Below are positions 30,096-38,340 of a stretch of DNA of 64,000 bases, in pieces. The position numbers were made by a program, and so were the translations under genes. Numbering within the stretch: the stretch's first letter is position 1; each line of letters starts with the position of its first letter. The stretch comes from Commensalibacter melissae (GTDB taxonomy: Bacteria; Pseudomonadota; Alphaproteobacteria; Acetobacterales; Acetobacteraceae), in the NCBI RefSeq assembly GCF_003691365.1, contig NZ_CP033087.1, forward strand, positions 262,501 through 326,500, given 5' to 3'. Under the pieces are notes generated by a model that was not told where the DNA came from, ran no database searches, and worked only from the letters and a program-made list of their open reading frames with translations.

Positions 30096-30883
30096 TCATG
30101 AATATTCCCGAAGAAGAAGAGTTGATCAATGATAAATCAATGTCTCTGATGGAACATTTTATTGAGTTACGTCGCCGAATGATTGTCTGTCTGGCAACTT
30201 TTTTGATTGCTTTTGGGTTTTGTTATTACTATTCGGAACAAATCTATATGTTCTTGGCCCACCCCTTGGCGCAAGCCATGCGACAACAGGGAGAACAACC
30301 CCATCTTATTTATACGGCCTTATATGAGGCATTTTTCACTTATATCAAGTTGGCATTTTTCGGTGCAATTTTTTGTTCATTTCCTATGTTTGCCATTCAA
30401 GCATGGATATATATCGCCCCGGGATTATATCGAAATGAAAAAAGGATATTTGCGCCTTTTTTGGTTGCAACCCCGATTTTGTTTTTACTGGGTGCAGCGC
30501 TCGCTTATTTCTTTGTCTTTCCTTTTGCCTGGAAATTCTTTTTATCTTTTCAGGTTGGGGGGGATCATAATATGCATATTGAATTGCAAGCCAAGGTTTC
30601 CGAATATCTTTCGTTAGTTATGCGGTTAATCATGGCTTTTGGTATTGCATTTGAGCTTCCTGTCATGTTGACATTGATGGCAAAAATAGGTTTTGTGACT
30701 TCATTAAAGTTAAAGAAATTCAGAAGATATGCATATGTTATTGCTTTTGTAATTGCTGCAGTTCTTACACCTCCCGATGTAATTACACAAACTTCCTTGG
30801 CTATCCCTTTAATTATTTTATATGAGATTTCAATTTTATCTGCCCGAATGGTGGAACCCAAACCAGAAAAGGAATTATTATAA
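30092..30883 (+). CDS. tatC: Twin-arginine translocase subunit TatC
   Basis: A 263-aa polytopic TatC with six hydrophobic segments. It has the conserved N-terminal [11 protein letters not shown] (signal-peptide binding face), the periplasmic FYTYIKLA-like [14 protein letters not shown], the YRNEKR loop and the FELPVML segment. The start is within the tatB stop codon; Met at 30098 is an alternative. serS starts on the tatC stop, giving a continuous tatB-tatC-serS transcript. Confidence 0.95.
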   Translation: MIMNIPEEEELINDKSMSLMEHFIELRRRMIVCLATFLIAFGFCYYYSEQIYMFLAHPLAQAMRQQGEQPHLIYTALYEAFFTYIKLAFFGAIFCSFPMFAIQAWIYIAPGLYRNEKRIFAPFLVATPILFLLGAALAYFFVFPFAWKFFLSFQVGGDHNMHIELQAKVSEYLSLVMRLIMAFGIAFELPVMLTLMAKIGFVTSLKLKKFRRYAYVIAFVIAAVLTPPDVITQTSLAIPLIILYEISILSARMVEPKPEKELL

Positions 30884-32163
30884 TGCATGATTTTCGTGCT
30901 CTGCGTTCTGATCCTGTGGCTTTTGATAACGATTTGGCCCGTCGTGGATTATCTGCAGTTAGTCAGACATTATTATCGTATGATGAGGAACGGCGCTCAT
31001 ATTTGAATGAGCTGCATCAAAAACAAGCTGATCGAAATAACATTTCAAAACAAATTGGTCAGTTAAAACGGAATAAAGAAAACAGTTCCGTTTTGGAAGC
31101 TCAAGCCATAAGGTTACGTCAGGAAATAGATTCATTGCAGACGCGTGCGGATAAACTGGATCAACAAATTTTTGAGGTTCTGGCAAGTTTGCCTAATCGT
31201 TTGGCTGTGGAGGTTCCGACGGGAAAAGATGAAACTGAAAATGTTGTTGTACATTATTGGGGAAAAATACGTGAATTTGGTTTTACTCCATTGCAGCATT
31301 TCGAGTTGGGCGAAAAATCAGGGTTGATGGATTTTAATGCAGCTATCAAATTAGCGGGCGCACGGTTCAGCATTTTACGTGGAGCGTTGGCAAGACTTGA
31401 TCGTGCCCTCGGACAATTTATGCTGGATTTTCATACAACTGAACATGATTACGAGGAATATGTCGTTCCATTACTAGTTAATGAACAGACCATGTTTAAC
31501 ACGGATAAATTGCCTAAATTCGGGGATCAGTCTTTTTGTACAAAAGATGATCGTTGGCTAATTCCAACAGCAGAGGTCCCTCTGACAGGAATACAGGCAG
31601 GTGAAATAATCAATTATGATCAATTACCTGTTCGCAGAACTGCTTTAACCGCCTGCTTCCGAAGTGAAGCAGGAGCTGCTGGTCGTGATACAAGGGGATT
31701 AATTCGACAGCATCAATTTTATAAGGTTGAAATGGTCAGTGTGACCGCACCTGAAGAAAGTGAAAAAGAGCATGAACGGATGACCCGTTGTGCCGAAAAG
31801 GTTCTTGAAAAATTGGAATTACCCTATCGTCGTGTCTTGTTATGTTCTGGTGATACTGGATTTGGGGCAGCAAAAACCTGGGATCTGGAAGTTTGGCTGC
31901 CAGGCCAACAAGCCTGGCGCGAAATCTCATCTTGTTCCAATACACGTGATTTTCAGGCGCGTCGCATGAACGCTCGCTATCGCCCACAACCTGAAGAAGG
32001 TAGAAAAACAACTCCGGTATTTCTGCATACTTTAAATGGATCTGGTGTTGCAGTTGGACGGGCTTTGGTTGCTGTTATGGAAAACTATCAAAATGAGGAT
32101 GGTTCAATATCTATTCCTGAAGTGCTTCGATCTTATATGGGTGGTATTGAAAAAATCGGATAA
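30883..32163 (+). CDS. serS: Seryl-tRNA synthetase
   Basis: A 426-aa class II synthetase charging tRNA-Ser (and tRNA-Sec where present). The first 110 or so residues form the tRNA-binding antiparallel coiled coil. Motif 2 is [20 protein letters not shown] and motif 3 is [20 protein letters not shown]. The ATG overlaps the tatC stop by one base. A strong terminator (32174-32206) ends the run. Confidence 0.97.
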   Translation: MHDFRALRSDPVAFDNDLARRGLSAVSQTLLSYDEERRSYLNELHQKQADRNNISKQIGQLKRNKENSSVLEAQAIRLRQEIDSLQTRADKLDQQIFEVLASLPNRLAVEVPTGKDETENVVVHYWGKIREFGFTPLQHFELGEKSGLMDFNAAIKLAGARFSILRGALARLDRALGQFMLDFHTTEHDYEEYVVPLLVNEQTMFNTDKLPKFGDQSFCTKDDRWLIPTAEVPLTGIQAGEIINYDQLPVRRTALTACFRSEAGAAGRDTRGLIRQHQFYKVEMVSVTAPEESEKEHERMTRCAEKVLEKLELPYRRVLLCSGDTGFGAAKTWDLEVWLPGQQAWREISSCSNTRDFQARRMNARYRPQPEEGRKTTPVFLHTLNGSGVAVGRALVAVMENYQNEDGSISIPEVLRSYMGGIEKIG

Positions 32164-32173
32164 TGAAATATAA

Positions 32174-32206
32174 CAAAAGGGGATAAAATTCACCCCCTTT
32201 TGTTTT
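32174..32206 (+). terminator. Rho-independent terminator after serS
   Basis: The nine-base arm CAAAAGGGG (32174-32182) pairs exactly with CCCCTTTTG (32194-32202), followed by TTTT. It lies in the gap between convergent serS and the DUF815 gene and may act both ways. Confidence 0.8.
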
Positions 32207-32234
32207 CGGACTGTCAAACTGTAAAAAAAAAGTG

Positions 32235-33092
32235 TTATCCACTGGATAATTTGGCCGTTAAATCCTCTATAAATTGCCAGGCAACACGACCATTTCTGGC
32301 ACCACGAGTAACTGACCATTCGTTGGCCTGTGCTATGAGATCCTCTTTTGAAATGGGTAATTTTCTTGCTTTTGCATATTCTGTTACAATCTGATCAAAT
32401 AAATCTTTGGAACAATTATGAAATCCGATCCATAATCCAAAACGATCAGAAAGAGATACTTTTTCCTCAATGGCTTCAGAAGGATTAATGGCGGAAGAGG
32501 ATTCATTTTCAATCATATTCTTTGGCATTAAATGTCTACGATTGCTTGTGGCGTAAAATAACACATTTTCTGGGCGTCCGGCAATTCCACCGTCTAATAC
32601 AGATTTGAGCGCTTTATAATCACGGTCTTCTGATTCAAAGGAAAGATCATCTGAAAAAATGATGAATTTGTAAGACAGAGGTTTCAATAACCGTAAAAGA
32701 ATGGGCAGGGAGTAGATATCATCCCTGGGAATTTCAATAATTTTCAAAAGAGGGCAAATGGTTGATAGTTTGCTGTTTACTTCATGATAAACCGATTTGA
32801 TCAATGAAGATTTTCCTGTTCCCCTTGCCCCCCATAAAAGAACGTTATTGGCGGGAAGATTTTTGGCAAAATGATATGTATTCAGAAAAAGTGTTTCTTT
32901 TTGGTTTTCGATACCTTGTAACAGATGAAAGTCGATAAAAGACATGTTCTGAATGGGTGTCAATTCATTATTCTGGGCGGACCAGATAAAACAGTTATAT
33001 TTATCAATATTTTCAATTTTTGGCTGAGGAGGGGCAAGTCTCTCTAGGGAAATCGCGATACGTTCCAGTAAGGGGATAAGGGATTGAGTCAT
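32235..33092 (-). CDS. DUF815-family AAA+ ATPase
   Basis: An approximately 285-aa ATPase of the DUF815 family, common in Alphaproteobacteria and of unknown role. Walker A is GARGTGKSS (after NNVLLW), Walker B-like IIFSDDLSFE follows, then the sensor-1-like VLFYATSNRRHL and the SLSDRFGLWIGF block typical of this family. No membrane segment. The frame could extend to 33110, but GGAAAAAAG directly precedes the ATG at 33092. It is divergent from yajC. Confidence 0.82.
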   Translation of the reverse strand: MTQSLIPLLERIAISLERLAPPQPKIENIDKYNCFIWSAQNNELTPIQNMSFIDFHLLQGIENQKETLFLNTYHFAKNLPANNVLLWGARGTGKSSLIKSVYHEVNSKLSTICPLLKIIEIPRDDIYSLPILLRLLKPLSYKFIIFSDDLSFESEDRDYKALKSVLDGGIAGRPENVLFYATSNRRHLMPKNMIENESSSAINPSEAIEEKVSLSDRFGLWIGFHNCSKDLFDQIVTEYAKARKLPISKEDLIAQANEWSVTRGARNGRVAWQFIEDLTAKLSSG

Positions 33093-33209
33093 CTTTTTTC
33101 CGGTTTTCATGATCTTGTAGTATGCGAGATACTTTATATAGTGTATGAAGGTGCCTATAATGATAGATGATCAATATACGTAATGTGAATAAGATAGGAA
33201 AGCAGTTTG

Positions 33210-33656
33210 ATGATCAATTTTATGGATTTATTTATTACTCCTGCCTATGCGCAAAGTGCAGGCGGTGGTGGAGGTGGTACTGCCACAATCATGAGTTTAC
33301 TGCCTTTTATTGGAATATTTCTGGTATTTTATTTTATTGTTATTATGCCGCAGCAAAAAAAAGCCAAGCAAGTTCGTGAAAAAATGAAAGCATTGCGACG
33401 GGGTGATAAAATTGTAACCGCGGGTGGAATTGTTGGTAAAATTGTACGCAACCAGGAAGATTCAGATCAAATGGAAGTGGAAATTGCGTCAAATGTTCGA
33501 GTAATGGTTGTTCGTAGTACTGTTACGACTGTTTTGGAAAGTAAGGCCCAAACAGAAAATACCCAATCCAAGATAAAAAACCAAGGTAAAAAAGAAGCCA
33601 AAGAAAATAAGGCTGTTACATTGGATAAAGCTGATGAAACGGTAAAAGCGGAATAA
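33210..33656 (+). CDS. yajC: Preprotein translocase accessory subunit YajC
   Basis: An approximately 148-aa YajC, a single-pass inner-membrane protein of the Sec holotranslocon. A short N-terminus with ITPAYAQSAGGGG precedes the membrane helix (SLLPFIGIFLVFYFIVIMPQ) and the family hallmark QQKKAKQVREKMKALRRGDKIVTAGG. The C-terminal tail is lysine-rich. The ATG at 33210 has AGGAA eight bases upstream; the TTG just before it is not needed. secD and secF, its usual partners, do not follow. Confidence 0.93.
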   Translation: MINFMDLFITPAYAQSAGGGGGGTATIMSLLPFIGIFLVFYFIVIMPQQKKAKQVREKMKALRRGDKIVTAGGIVGKIVRNQEDSDQMEVEIASNVRVMVVRSTVTTVLESKAQTENTQSKIKNQGKKEAKENKAVTLDKADETVKAE

Positions 33657-33657
33657 A

Positions 33658-33678
33658 AAACCGGCGAAATGCCGGTTT
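33658..33678. terminator. Bidirectional terminator between yajC and sodB
   Basis: The perfect arms AAACCGGC (33658-33665) and GCCGGTTT (33671-33678) with a five-base loop lie between two convergent genes, with A-rich sequence on the left (giving T-rich on the minus strand). It probably ends both transcripts. Confidence 0.8.
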
Positions 33679-33690
33679 CCTTGATACAGT

Positions 33691-34299
33691 TTATTTTGCG
33701 TTTATTTGGGCTTCTGCAAAATCATAATTTGCGAGATTATTAAGGAAATTATCCACAAAATCAGGGCGGCGATTACGGAAATCAATATAATATGCATGTT
33801 CCCATACATCAATGGTTAATAAAGGTTTTCCCTGACCCTCGGAAATTGGGTTTTTTCCATTTGGTGTTTTGGTAACGATTAATTTATTGTCAGAAGTCAA
33901 AACCAGCCAAGCCCATCCCGAGCCAAATTGCGTGGTAGCGGCCTTTTTGAATTCAGCTTTGAAATTTTCAACTGAACCAAAATTTTTACGGATTAACTCT
34001 TCAAATGCAGGAGACATTGAACCACCATCAGGACTTAGGGAATTCCAGAATAAAGAATGGTTGTAATGTTGACCTGCATTATTCAAAACAGGTGTTAAGG
34101 ATTTATCCTTTGCTGCCGTTACAATTAATTCTTCTAATGATTTCCCTTCAAGTGCAGGGTTTGCTTTGATAAGATCATTCAGGGTATTAACATAAGCTTG
34201 ATGATGCTTGTCATGGTGAAATTGCATGGTTTCTTCGCTCATTCCTGAACGAGCCAGAGCATTATAGGGAAAGGGAAGTTGTGGTAATTCAAAAGACAT
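33691..34299 (-). CDS. sodB: Superoxide dismutase, iron type
   Basis: A 202-aa Fe/Mn superoxide dismutase, converting superoxide to peroxide and oxygen. Metal ligands are visible: His in FHHDKHHQAY, His in QHYNHSLFWNSL, Asp in TIDVWEHAYYIDF and the His two residues later. NAGQ places the second-sphere glutamine as in Fe-type enzymes, so sodB is favoured, although cambialistic metal use is possible. No signal peptide, hence cytoplasmic. It lies inside what is usually the yajC-secD-secF neighbourhood. Confidence 0.94.
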   Translation of the reverse strand: MSFELPQLPFPYNALARSGMSEETMQFHHDKHHQAYVNTLNDLIKANPALEGKSLEELIVTAAKDKSLTPVLNNAGQHYNHSLFWNSLSPDGGSMSPAFEELIRKNFGSVENFKAEFKKAATTQFGSGWAWLVLTSDNKLIVTKTPNGKNPISEGQGKPLLTIDVWEHAYYIDFRNRRPDFVDNFLNNLANYDFAEAQINAK

Positions 34300-34454
34300 T
34301 TGGTTCCTCGATATATTACAATAATTTTAAAAAATTATATAAGACCTTTTTGGTTCTTAATTCTCTTATATAGAGATTATGCGGAATTTTACAGAGATTA
34401 ATTGATAAATTTTTTAGGCACATCTCCTTCATAAATTATATATATCTTTTGAAA

Positions 34455-35306
34455 ATGATTAAAGAAAAATCTAAACCCCTTTCTTTTTGCGGCCAATATA
34501 TAAGAAAGTCTGATCCAGATCACTTCTTTTGCGCGCTTTTTATGCCTTCTGATTTACGAGAACAATATTTTCGTTTATTGGCATTTTATACCGAGATTAC
34601 TCGGGCCGTGACCCTATCCTCTTCATGGGATGTGGCAGGGCCAATGGCGGGTTATATCCGTTTGCAATGGTGGCGGGACTTGTTGGCAAACAAACCCGAC
34701 CGGGATCATGAAATTGCGCCTTATATCAAGGATTCTCTGGATCGAAATTTGTTTTCTGCTGAAGATCTTTTAAAAATCATTTCCGCTCGCGAAGAAGAAT
34801 TAGAGGGTATAAAAAATTGGAATCATTGGGATTCGATAATGGTGCGGTCTGTTGGACAAATTCAGCGGATTCTTGCAAATCTTTTTAAAATAAGAGAATT
34901 ACCGTTGGTTGAAGCGGTGATTGCAGCGGGTATTGCCAGTGAAACCGTTCATATTTCAAAAAATTTACCGAATATATTTAGAAAAGGGCGTTGTCCTTTG
35001 CCAGCAGAGATAATTCATGATTTCTCGTTACAACGGTCAGAAAACGGAATTAGCGTAACACCATCAGAACTTAATGCAATCCGTGATATTTTAATAGAAA
35101 AGGCATATTTTTATTTGCGAAGAAGCGAGAAGGCTTGTTTGTTAGATCGTCAATACAGATCCGTTATTTTACCTCTTATTTTGGCCAAACGGGATCTACA
35201 CAGGTTTGAACAATGGGATCATTTGTCCCGGAAACGTGGAATTGGAGACAAGTTGTCCGTTATAAAGGCAAATTATTGGGTTAAATTGAAAATAAGCGAG
35301 ACTTAG
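34455..35306 (+). CDS. Squalene/phytoene synthase-like protein, probably non-catalytic
   Basis: An approximately 283-aa all-helical protein of the squalene/phytoene synthase superfamily. It has the FFCALFMPSDLREQYFRLLAFYTEI and IRLQWWRD blocks. The Asp-rich DxxxD motifs that bind prenyl diphosphate are absent: the first place reads FYTEITRAV, and the second reads ISKNLPNIFRKGRCPLP where active enzymes have RD...ED. This matches the NDUFAF6-like group thought to act in assembly of respiratory complexes. Start ATG or the TTG two codons upstream (34449). Confidence 0.7.
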   Translation: MIKEKSKPLSFCGQYIRKSDPDHFFCALFMPSDLREQYFRLLAFYTEITRAVTLSSSWDVAGPMAGYIRLQWWRDLLANKPDRDHEIAPYIKDSLDRNLFSAEDLLKIISAREEELEGIKNWNHWDSIMVRSVGQIQRILANLFKIRELPLVEAVIAAGIASETVHISKNLPNIFRKGRCPLPAEIIHDFSLQRSENGISVTPSELNAIRDILIEKAYFYLRRSEKACLLDRQYRSVILPLILAKRDLHRFEQWDHLSRKRGIGDKLSVIKANYWVKLKISET

Positions 35307-35326
35307 AAAGATGATTTTTTATAAAA

Positions 35327-35354
35327 AAGGTTCATTATAAAATTAATGAACCTT
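35327..35354 (-). terminator. Terminator downstream of the SDR gene
   Basis: AAGGTTCATTA (35327-35337) pairs exactly with TAATGAACCTT (35344-35354). Read on the minus strand, the hairpin is followed by a T-rich run, so it ends the SDR transcript; it may also stop the convergent gene on the plus strand. Confidence 0.7.
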
Positions 35355-35398
35355 GAAAATAATGGATATTAGAGATTATAAAGCAGAAAATAATAAGA

Positions 35399-36442
35399 TT
35401 ATCCAGGTTGTCCTGTTCCTCCCACAATTCCCCAGCTTTGCCCTGTTACATAAGATGATTCAGTAGAGGCAAGTGTAACATACAAGGGAGCGATTTCTGC
35501 AGGTTGCCCAGGTCGTTTAAACGGACTTTCACCACCAAAGTTGGGAATAGCTGATTGGGGCTGAGCCCCGCAAATTTGTAGGGGGGTCCAGAAAGGTCCT
35601 GGATCAACACAGTTGACACGTATTCCTTTGGGAAGAAGCTGTTTGGCCATTGATTTGGTAAAGTTGCTGATACCTGCTTTGGACATGCCATAATCCACCA
35701 GAATTTCTGGAGGCATATATGATACGAGTGAAGAGGTGGTGATGATGGAACTGCCAGGTGGCAAATGTGGAATGGCAGCTTTGGTGATCCAGAAAAGTGC
35801 ATAAAGATTGGTTTTCATTGTCCAATCAAATTCTTCTGTTGTTATATCAGTCAGTTGTTCAGAATATTTTTGTCTTCCAGCCACATGGGCAAGAATATCT
35901 ATTTGACCCAATTTGGCTACAGCATCTGCAACAAGTTTTTTACAGAAATCCTCATTCCGGATATCACCGGGTAATGCAACAGCCTTACGTCCGGCTTTTT
36001 GAATAAGATCAATGACCTCTTTTGCATCAGGTTCTTCTTGTGGTAGATAATTGATGGCAACATCCGCTCCTTCACGTGCAAAGGCTATAGCGGCAGCGCG
36101 TCCAATACCGGAATCACCTCCTGTAACTAGTGCGTGCCGTCCTTTTAAACGTCCGCTTCCCTGATATGTTTTTTCTCCGCAATCAGGAGCAGGTTGCATC
36201 TTGGACTGTAAACCAGGCCAAGGTTGTGGCTGTTTAGAAAAGGGAGGCGTTGGGTATAGGGACATTGGGTTTTTTAGAGGAGGAACAGATTTATTTTCAA
36301 CATGTTCAGGCATGGCATGAATACTCCTGTTTGTCGCTAAAGCGGCAGCTCCAACAGCGACACCGGTAAGGACTTGGCGACGAGAGTTGGTATGAAATAC
36401 GGAAGAATTCGCATTATTCTCAGACTTTTCTTTTTCAGACAT
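35399..36442 (-). CDS. Short-chain dehydrogenase with twin-arginine signal
   Basis: An approximately 347-aa SDR oxidoreductase. The N-terminus has a twin-arginine signal: NSRRQVLTGVAVGAAALA around residues 19-36, then a hydrophobic stretch and a short linker. The Rossmann core follows: TGGDSGIG nucleotide motif (about residue 107), SSLVSYMPP, and the active-site YGMSK. The core resembles the general-stress/YghA-like SDRs that act on aldehydes. GTG at 36451 would add three residues, but AGG lies eight bases before the ATG at 36442. Periplasmic location is inferred; the substrate is unknown. Confidence 0.82.
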   Translation of the reverse strand: MSEKEKSENNANSSVFHTNSRRQVLTGVAVGAAALATNRSIHAMPEHVENKSVPPLKNPMSLYPTPPFSKQPQPWPGLQSKMQPAPDCGEKTYQGSGRLKGRHALVTGGDSGIGRAAAIAFAREGADVAINYLPQEEPDAKEVIDLIQKAGRKAVALPGDIRNEDFCKKLVADAVAKLGQIDILAHVAGRQKYSEQLTDITTEEFDWTMKTNLYALFWITKAAIPHLPPGSSIITTSSLVSYMPPEILVDYGMSKAGISNFTKSMAKQLLPKGIRVNCVDPGPFWTPLQICGAQPQSAIPNFGGESPFKRPGQPAEIAPLYVTLASTESSYVTGQSWGIVGGTGQPG

Positions 36443-36674
36443 ATTTATCACCTAAAGAAATTTGAGAAATATAAAATAATAAATTAATAATTAAATTTTA
36501 TTACTTGGATAAGTTTATTAATTATTATTGGCAAAATTATTTTATATTATATAACTCATTATAATTTCTATTCTATATTTTAAATATTTTAAATTCAATA
36601 TATTTTAATTTATTACTTAATTATATAGCAAATAATGAAATGCTATGAGATATAGTTATTCTATGAATTTTAAT

Positions 36675-36712
36675 GAAAAAAATTAACTGAAGAAAAGAGA
36701 GTTTCTCCAGTT
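36675..36712 (-). terminator. Terminator downstream of the 18-residue-repeat gene
   Basis: On the minus strand AACTGGAGAAA pairs with TTTCTTCAGTT (one G-T pair) and is followed by seven T residues. This is a typical intrinsic terminator for the gene ending at 36727. Confidence 0.75.
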
Positions 36713-36726
36713 ATTAAATGTTATCT

Positions 36727-37224
36727 TTATTTGCTTAAAGATGCTGGTTTATTGGGTTGATCAGGCTGACTTTCGATTATATCTTTTATATGTTTCAGTT
36801 CCCGATATATATCGCTATTTTTGTCTTTGGCCTTTGTTTCTAATTCATTGAGTTTTTTATAAAGGTCACTGTTCTTATCATTAACTTGTGTTTTAAGATA
36901 TTCAATTTCTTCATTTAAATCTTTCTTTTTATCGTGTGTATAGGTTTTAAGTTGTTCCAGATTTTTGTGTAAATTGCTGTTTTTGTCTTGGATTTGCTTT
37001 CCCAGCTTATCTAGATCTTTATCGAAATCTTGGTTTTTTTCATGAGCGTAGGATTTTAGAAAATCAAATTTTTGATGCATCATGTTATCTCCCGTTGGGG
37101 AGTGATTAATGGTCGTTTTTGATTCGTCTGTGACTTGGGTAGTTTCAGCCAAGGCTGGACAGGATAAAAGTAATCCCAGAAAAGCGCTATAGGACAGTAA
37201 AAGTCTTTTTTTTATAATCCTCAT
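36727..37224 (-). CDS. Exported protein of five 18-residue helical repeats
   Basis: An approximately 165-aa exported protein of unknown function. A clear Sec signal (MRIIKKRLLLSYSAFLGLLL, cleaved after SCPALA) precedes a short linker and five contiguous repeats of exactly 18 residues (36799-37068). Each follows the pattern LxxLKxxxxDKNxDLxxx, for example LDKLGKQIQDKNSNLHKN and IEYLKTQVNDKNSDLYKK. An 18-residue period equals five turns of an alpha helix, so a long straight helix or coiled coil is likely. The frame also begins at 37239, but ATG at 37224 gives the canonical signal. No homologue is recognised. Confidence 0.6.
   Translation of the reverse strand: MRIIKKRLLLSYSAFLGLLLSCPALAETTQVTDESKTTINHSPTGDNMMHQKFDFLKSYAHEKNQDFDKDLDKLGKQIQDKNSNLHKNLEQLKTYTHDKKKDLNEEIEYLKTQVNDKNSDLYKKLNELETKAKDKNSDIYRELKHIKDIIESQPDQPNKPASLSK
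36799..37068 (-). repeat. Five tandem 54-bp coding repeats
   Basis: The DNA encoding the five 18-residue repeats of the exported helical protein. Spacing is regular with no insertion or deletion between units. The repeats are conserved at the amino-acid level and less so in nucleotides, so the expansion is not recent. Confidence 0.75.
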
Positions 37225-37720
37225 AATTACCATACCCATTTTGATATAAGTTTATCTTTTAATAATATTAATCCCGGTTGTGATGTTTTGGGTCAATCTT
37301 ACCTAATAAAATGATTATTTTTAATTATATATCTTACCGGAAATATGATCAACCTTACCCAATAAATTGACAATACTTATCAGACCTTATCGAAATCAGA
37401 ATTAAAGCCATCTATCGTGTTATAATCATTATCGTAAACCTAGCTGTCACCTGCATTGGCATAGGAAAAAGACAAATGGTTTAAAAAATTACTGAAATAA
37501 AAATTTAGTTAATTTATAAATGTATGTTGGATTTCCAAAATTTTTTAGGCTTAAATAAAATATTAAATGTTATTAATTGTTATTTGAATATAATTGTTCA
37601 AGAAAAGTTTTTTTGTCCGATCACTCGGATGCAAACCATAAAAAGATAATCAAAAAACATTCACCATTTGTCTAAAAAAATATTATAATCTAGGCGATTA
37701 TTAAGGGATATGAGCGAATT
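37225..37720. other. AT-rich intergenic region with a 22-bp imperfect direct repeat
   Basis: About 490 bp of divergent upstream sequence. Two related 22-bp elements lie at 37293-37314 and 37349-37370 (19 of 22 bases identical, core CTTACCTAATAAA / CTTACCCAATAAA), each starting TCAA and ending TGA. No gene is seen. They could be a regulator binding pair for either flanking gene. Confidence 0.45.
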
Positions 37721-38197
37721 ATGAAAAAATACCAACTTTTCTTATTCATGATTGGGATAAGTCTATATGATTCATCAAGTCATTCAATTTATGCCAAGCC
37801 TTCTGTGACAACTAAGGAAACCCCGAATGAAGAATGGAATATCCATCAATCGGAGAATAAGTATAATACTGATACTGGCATTTTTCCATCCTATCATAAA
37901 AAAAGAGGTTTATACCCTTCCAAACATCAGATGCATAATCCGCTACGTAAAAAAGGTTGGCATACTCATCCAGATCCCTATATCGAGGAGGGGGGTGTCT
38001 ATACCAATTCTGAACATCCTGCCTTGACAGATGATCAATCGACTATGCGTGAATATACAAGTGGAACACCTAATCATTATGTTTCACCCCCGTCTATTTT
38101 GTTAGGGTTAAAACATTCACGCCAGTCTCAGCAAAAGGTCAGGATCACTGACCCGTCAAATGGGTATGCACCACCCATTTCATTACCCCCTTCATAA
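37721..38197 (+). CDS. Small secreted protein of unknown function
   Basis: A 158-aa protein with a signal peptide (residues 1-26, MKKYQLFLFMIGISLYDSSS, cut near YAKPS). The mature chain is polar, Pro/His/Ser/Tyr-rich and without a membrane segment or cysteines; it is likely disordered. AAGGGAT precedes the ATG. Not recognised; it lies alone before tyrS. Confidence 0.5.
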   Translation: MKKYQLFLFMIGISLYDSSSHSIYAKPSVTTKETPNEEWNIHQSENKYNTDTGIFPSYHKKRGLYPSKHQMHNPLRKKGWHTHPDPYIEEGGVYTNSEHPALTDDQSTMREYTSGTPNHYVSPPSILLGLKHSRQSQQKVRITDPSNGYAPPISLPPS

Positions 38198-38340
38198 AAA
38201 GAGTCTCTTTAGTTTTGAGGAACAATCAAAGCGTGTTCTTTGATTTTAAACTAATTCATGATACATAGAAAAATTTGATTTGCCGAGTTCAAGTCAACGT
38301 TAATTAAATTTTTGACCAAATCTGATTTTGAGATAATATT

